8,925 nt of DNA from Candidatus Omnitrophota bacterium. GTDB lineage: Bacteria > Omnitrophota > Gorgyraeia > Gygaellales > Profunditerraquicolaceae. The DNA lies in the NCBI GenBank assembly GCA_028716305.1, contig JAQUQA010000003.1, forward strand, positions 20,396 through 29,320. Direction: 5' to 3'. The notes under the pieces were generated by a model, which was not told the origin of the DNA, made no database searches, and saw only the letters and a list, made by a program, of their open reading frames with translations. This document shows positions 6,561-8,925 of this stretch, in pieces; position 1 is the first letter of the stretch, and each line of letters begins with the position of its first letter. The translations under genes and the position numbers were made by a program.

Positions 6561-7193
6561 CTAAAGGTACAAATCAAACCTCTGCCCCTGATAAGTAAGG
6601 GTTACTTTTCCGTCCTGGATTTCCTCAACCTGGAATTGTCCGACAAACTCTCCACGGCTGACATAAAAAGTTTTCTGGGATTTTTTATCCTCAATGATCG
6701 CCTGCGGGTTATTCCCGCTAATGATCCCCAGCAAATTTATATCCTTGATTAACTCCGACTCCATGCCCCCGGCGGCCCCCAACGCGGATTGGCCGGATCG
6801 TTCGGAGAAGATCTGCCTGCCTTTAATGCCATCGAGATAAAAATCAAAAGGGCGGAATCCGCTCTGCGCCTTTTTCTCCAGCTCCGAGAGGTCAACCGGA
6901 TCCGTCCGGGAAGCGGTAATCTTGCCGAAACCGAACAATGGATAAACGAATGTAAAAACTAGGTACAGGCATCCGGCGAAAAGAACAGCCTTCAGGATAT
7001 TTTCACCGCTAAAAAACGGCGGCTTTGCACCGGAGGAATTTCCCGCTGCCGCCGGGCCGAAAGGATCCTGCGTAGTCGATCCTCCGGGAGGAATCGGTTT
7101 TATCCCGGTAATCCCGCTGGCCGTCTGGGGCCCTTTCTTCTGCCCCTTGATTAATTTTAAGAGTCTTTCTTCCGGGGAAATATTATCTTTCAT
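6561..7193 (-). CDS. GspC/PilP-like inner-membrane protein
   Basis: This is a 210-aa bitopic inner-membrane protein. A basic, Pro/Gly-rich cytoplasmic N-terminus (1-62) precedes one membrane segment at about 66-86 (ILKAVLFAGCLYLVFTFVYPLF). A periplasmic linker leads to a C-terminal module at about 145-210 with INLLGIISGNNPQAIIEDKKSQKTFYVSRGE and VTLTYQGQRFDLYL. This resembles the homology region of GspC and the related PilP fold, which in type II secretion links the inner-membrane platform to the secretin N domains. The protein stops right after this module, so it lacks the PDZ or coiled-coil tail of classical GspC. Its ATG overlaps the ExeA-like stop (ATGA, 7193-7190) and no clear Shine-Dalgarno precedes it, so translational coupling is likely. 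The secretin gene follows, as expected for a partner. Confidence 0.78.
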   Translation of the reverse strand: MKDNISPEERLLKLIKGQKKGPQTASGITGIKPIPPGGSTTQDPFGPAAAGNSSGAKPPFFSGENILKAVLFAGCLYLVFTFVYPLFGFGKITASRTDPVDLSELEKKAQSGFRPFDFYLDGIKGRQIFSERSGQSALGAAGGMESELIKDINLLGIISGNNPQAIIEDKKSQKTFYVSRGEFVGQFQVEEIQDGKVTLTYQGQRFDLYL

Positions 7194-8008
7194 AATACCG
7201 CATACTGGTTGATCAGGCCGTCGATGATCTCTTCATCGACAAAATAACGCTCTTTCATTACGGTTATCTCCAGGGCGTCGTGACAGAGCATGGCAATCTT
7301 ACGGGGATACCCTTGAGTATAATTATAAATCGCCTTAATCGCCCCTGGAGTAAAAAGTGGGGCAGAATGCCTGTATCCCGCCTGCTTCAGGCGGAACTCG
7401 ATCATCTGGCTGGTCTCCGCCTCATCAAGGGCGTTGATCGTATATTTCAGGGAAACCCGGTCGATAAAATTGCGGATCCTGCGGATGCGCGGCAGGAGCT
7501 CCACCTGGGCCATAATGATCAGCTGTAAAAGCTTGTATTCGTTGGTCTCATAATTCAAGAGGGTCCGCAGGACCTCCAGGTTCTCCGTGGTTATCTTCTG
7601 CCCCTCGTCGATGAGAAGGATTATCGTCTTATTCTCATCTACCCCTTTTTGAAACAGGTATTTCTCCAGGGCCTCCTTAAAATCAATGGTAGATTTGAAA
7701 TCCGGAATGATATTGAACATCTTCACCAGGCTGAAGAGGAATTGAAATTCCGACTTATAACCGGGGTCGAGGATCATGTGAAAAATATAATCATTTTCTT
7801 CGGCGAAGGCCTGTAACAGGGCGCGGGAAAGCGTGGTTTTTCCGGTACCGACGTCACCCAGGATCAGACTTAACCCGCGGCGCAGGCGGATCGATATCTC
7901 GAGGCGTTTTAAAGCGGTATGGTGGCTGGCGGAGTGATAAAAAAATTCCGGGTCGGGGCTGGTGGAAAAAGGCTCTCTTTCCAATCCTAATACGCTATAA
8001 TAACTCAT
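7190..8008 (-). CDS. ExeA/GspA-like AAA ATPase
   Basis: This 272-aa cytoplasmic ATPase matches the ExeA/GspA/MshM group. The family N-terminal signature YYSVLGLEREPFSTSPDPEFFY (residues 3-24) is present. Walker A is GDVGTGKTT (51-59, Lys57) and Walker B is IILLIDEGQ (129-137, Asp134-Glu135). ETNEYKLLQLIIMAQ and RRIRNFIDRVSLKY fit the sensor and arginine-rich region, and TQGYPRKIAMLCHDAL is the usual C-terminal ATPase lid motif. ExeA, with ExeB, helps insert or assemble the secretin ExeD through peptidoglycan. No peptidoglycan-binding domain or membrane segment follows, so this is the short form, closer to MshM-like proteins. AAGGA lies eight nt before the ATG. The start overlaps the MerR-like gene by 14 nt and the stop overlaps the GspC-like start, so the three are one operon. 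Confidence 0.92.
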   Translation of the reverse strand: MSYYSVLGLEREPFSTSPDPEFFYHSASHHTALKRLEISIRLRRGLSLILGDVGTGKTTLSRALLQAFAEENDYIFHMILDPGYKSEFQFLFSLVKMFNIIPDFKSTIDFKEALEKYLFQKGVDENKTIILLIDEGQKITTENLEVLRTLLNYETNEYKLLQLIIMAQVELLPRIRRIRNFIDRVSLKYTINALDEAETSQMIEFRLKQAGYRHSAPLFTPGAIKAIYNYTQGYPRKIAMLCHDALEITVMKERYFVDEEIIDGLINQYAVL

Positions 8009-8225
8009 TCTTGATTTCCTTGATTGGCTTATCCTGCTTGCGCAATCCCCGGATCTTCTTGAGTAATTCTACCGTAGTATCGTCAAAATAACGAAAATTG
8101 GTTTCCGGACTACGTCCTATCTCTTTGATCAAGCCGATTTTTAGGTAAAATTTAATGGTATGAACAGAATATCCGGTAATTCTAGCTAAGTCTTTTACTA
8201 AGTATATGTTAGGAATATTAACCAT
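7995..8225 (-). CDS. Small MerR-family regulator
   Basis: This encodes a 76-aa protein with a MerR-type winged helix-turn-helix: IYLVKDLARITGYSVHTIKFYLKIGLIKE (residues 8-35), where KFYLKIGLI replaces the usual RYYERIGLI, then a wing with NFRYFDD and a helix ELLKKIRGLRKQDKPIKEIKNELL. It ends after the DNA-binding domain, without the long dimerisation helix or effector-binding domain of full MerR proteins, so ligand sensing, if any, is not visible. The start at 8225 is chosen for AGGGAG five nt upstream; the longer frame to 8273 would begin inside the -35 element. It is first in the operon with the ExeA-like, GspC-like and secretin genes and probably controls them or itself; that is inference. 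Confidence 0.83.
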   Translation of the reverse strand: MVNIPNIYLVKDLARITGYSVHTIKFYLKIGLIKEIGRSPETNFRYFDDTTVELLKKIRGLRKQDKPIKEIKNELL

Positions 8226-8228
8226 ATT

Positions 8229-8248
8229 CACTCCCTGAGTAGAGAGTG
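8229..8248. promoter_or_regulatory. Imperfect palindrome, candidate operator
   Basis: The half-sites CACTCYCT and AGRGAGTG (8 bp each, one mismatch between arms) flank a 4-bp centre. The palindrome overlaps the last bases of the -10 element, the expected transcription start and the RBS of the MerR-like gene. That position suits autorepression. Classical MerR sites lie in the -35/-10 spacer instead, so the link to this protein is inference. Confidence 0.5.
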
Positions 8249-8273
8249 TATCAAAGAACAGGCTTTTTGTCAA
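8245..8273 (-). promoter_or_regulatory. Sigma-70 promoter of the merR-like/exeA-like/gspC-like/secretin operon
   Basis: The minus strand shows a perfect -35 TTGACA (8273-8268), a 17-nt spacer and -10 TACACT (8250-8245). Transcription would start near 8238, leaving a leader of only about a dozen nt before ATG at 8225. The spacer is 17 rather than the 19-20 nt typical of MerR-activated promoters, so it should be active without an activator. Confidence 0.8.
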
Positions 8274-8297
8274 GAAAAATTAGTAATCAGTACCCGA

Positions 8298-8452
8298 ACC
8301 AAACACCACGGACCAAGAATTACGAACCACGTACCAAGAACCACGAACCACGTAAACGTAGTCCTTGGTTCTTGGTCCTTGGTTCTTGGTCCTTGGTTCT
8401 TGGTCCTTGGTTCTTGGTCCATGGTCCTTGGTTCTTGGTCCATGGTTCTTGG
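8298..8452. repeat. Heptamer tandem array with dyad, element C
   Basis: The right arm (8362-8452) is 13 uninterrupted 7-nt units, TCCTTGG, TTCTTGG and two TCCATGG, mostly alternating. The left arm (8298-8353) is 8 units of the opposite sense, such as ACCAAGA, ACCACGA and ACCACGT, also in exact 7-nt phase. The short centre is AAACGTA. The arms are imperfectly complementary, so a long hairpin is possible. The element fills most of the spacer between the GspM/PilO-like gene and the MerR operon promoter. Function unknown. Confidence 0.9.
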
Positions 8453-8481
8453 TTCTATTAGTCTTTATATTAAACTCTGAG

Positions 8482-8925
8482 CTACTCGGCAGGGTTGATC
8501 TGGGCGATTGTGAATCTTGCTTCCAGGTAGGAACTGTTGGACTTGCTGCTGATCTGCATTTTTTTGATTTTTAACGCGGAAGCCGAATTCTCCAGCAGGT
8601 AAACAAACTTCAACACCCCTTCTATCGTACCTTCCGACCTCAATTCAATCGAACTGACCGCGGAGGATGTTTTAGTTCTATTTGAAAAATTCGGCCGCAG
8701 GTCCACGATCCTTATTCCGCTTTCCGTGGCCAGGTCCTCCAGGACCGCCAAGGCATCAATCACATTATCCTGTTCCGTATTAAAAAAACTTTTCGAGAGA
8801 GGCGAACCGGAAAAACCTTTATCCAGGACATCTTTTTGTTTTAAGAGCCAGAGGTATTTTTGCAGCTTTCTCTTGGTCGAACCGATCTGCTGGTTAAGGT
8901 CGGCGTTTTTTGAAAAAAACGGATC
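8482..8925 (-). CDS. GspM/PilO-like protein (5' end outside window)
   Basis: The last 147 residues of this gene are in the window; the frame is open to the edge, so the GTG at 8763 is only an internal codon. The N-terminal part seen has basic, Gln-rich helical sequence (KRKLQKYLWLLKQKDVLDKGF), as in the coiled segment after the membrane helix of PilO/GspM proteins. The rest has a ferredoxin-like pattern: VIDALAVLEDLATESGIRIVDLRP, then SIELRSEGTIEGVLKFVYLLENSASALKIKKMQISSK and YLEARFTIAQI. The phrase EGxLKFVYLLE near LKIKKMQI is typical of PilO and T2SS protein M, inner-membrane platform parts that pair with PilN or GspL. This fits the secretion genes that follow. The stop at 8482 is followed by element C and no clear terminator. 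Confidence 0.72.
   Translation of the reverse strand, partial: DPFFSKNADLNQQIGSTKRKLQKYLWLLKQKDVLDKGFSGSPLSKSFFNTEQDNVIDALAVLEDLATESGIRIVDLRPNFSNRTKTSSAVSSIELRSEGTIEGVLKFVYLLENSASALKIKKMQISSKSNSSYLEARFTIAQINPAE

Noticed and set aside
8298..8452. CRISPR array
   Set aside because: The units are 7 nt with no unique spacers of 30-40 nt between longer repeats, and no cas genes are present.
8453..8481. Terminator after the GspM/PilO-like gene
   Set aside because: No GC-rich hairpin followed directly by a T-run is visible here; element C could fold, but the nearest T-run lies well beyond it.

Overview
All supported genes lie on the minus strand, so the window reads as one unidirectional stretch from high to low coordinates. 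The content points to a diderm bacterium: there is a secretin, a GspC-like protein, an ExeA/GspA-type ATPase and a GspM/PilO-like protein, all parts of type II secretion or type IV pilus-like envelope machinery, followed by a large secreted gingipain-family (C25) protease. The short-word, period-7 intergenic repeats and this gene mix remind me of uncultivated lineages such as Candidatus Omnitrophota. That is an impression and is not proven by anything in the window.

Region by region, in transcription order. (1) 8925-8482: the 3' part of a GspM/PilO-like gene that runs in from outside the window. (2) 8481-8226: a gene-free spacer holding a heptamer-repeat dyad (element C) and then a near-consensus sigma-70 promoter (TTGACA, 17 bp, TACACT) overlapping an imperfect palindrome. 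(3) 8225-4608: a tightly packed group of a 76-aa MerR-type regulator, an ExeA-like AAA ATPase (14-nt overlap), a GspC-like inner-membrane protein (ATGA overlap) and a secretin with an unusual TonB-like C-terminal domain. Element B, a second heptamer dyad, sits in the 99-nt gap before the secretin. (4) 4607-4445: a gene-free spacer filled by heptamer element A. (5) 4444-3710: a secreted protein that is essentially a stand-alone copy of the C25 protease propeptide, followed by a Rho-independent terminator. (6) 3709-3311, about 400 bases without a gene: the terminator, a possible promoter, a clear cyclic di-GMP-I (GEMM-I) riboswitch aptamer and about 70 nt of possible expression platform. (7) 3310-1: the C25 peptidase, with signal peptide, propeptide, catalytic domain carrying His642 and Cys672, and at least four fibronectin type III domains; its 3' end lies outside the window.

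The likely combined role is secretion plus a secreted effector. The MerR-ExeA-GspC-secretin group would build or position an outer-membrane channel, and the protease is a plausible extracellular product gated by cyclic di-GMP. That the secretion genes export this protease is inferred from proximity only.

The most unusual structure is the set of three intergenic elements. Their sequences and base compositions differ, yet each is built of degenerate 7-nt words arranged around a centre of dyad symmetry.
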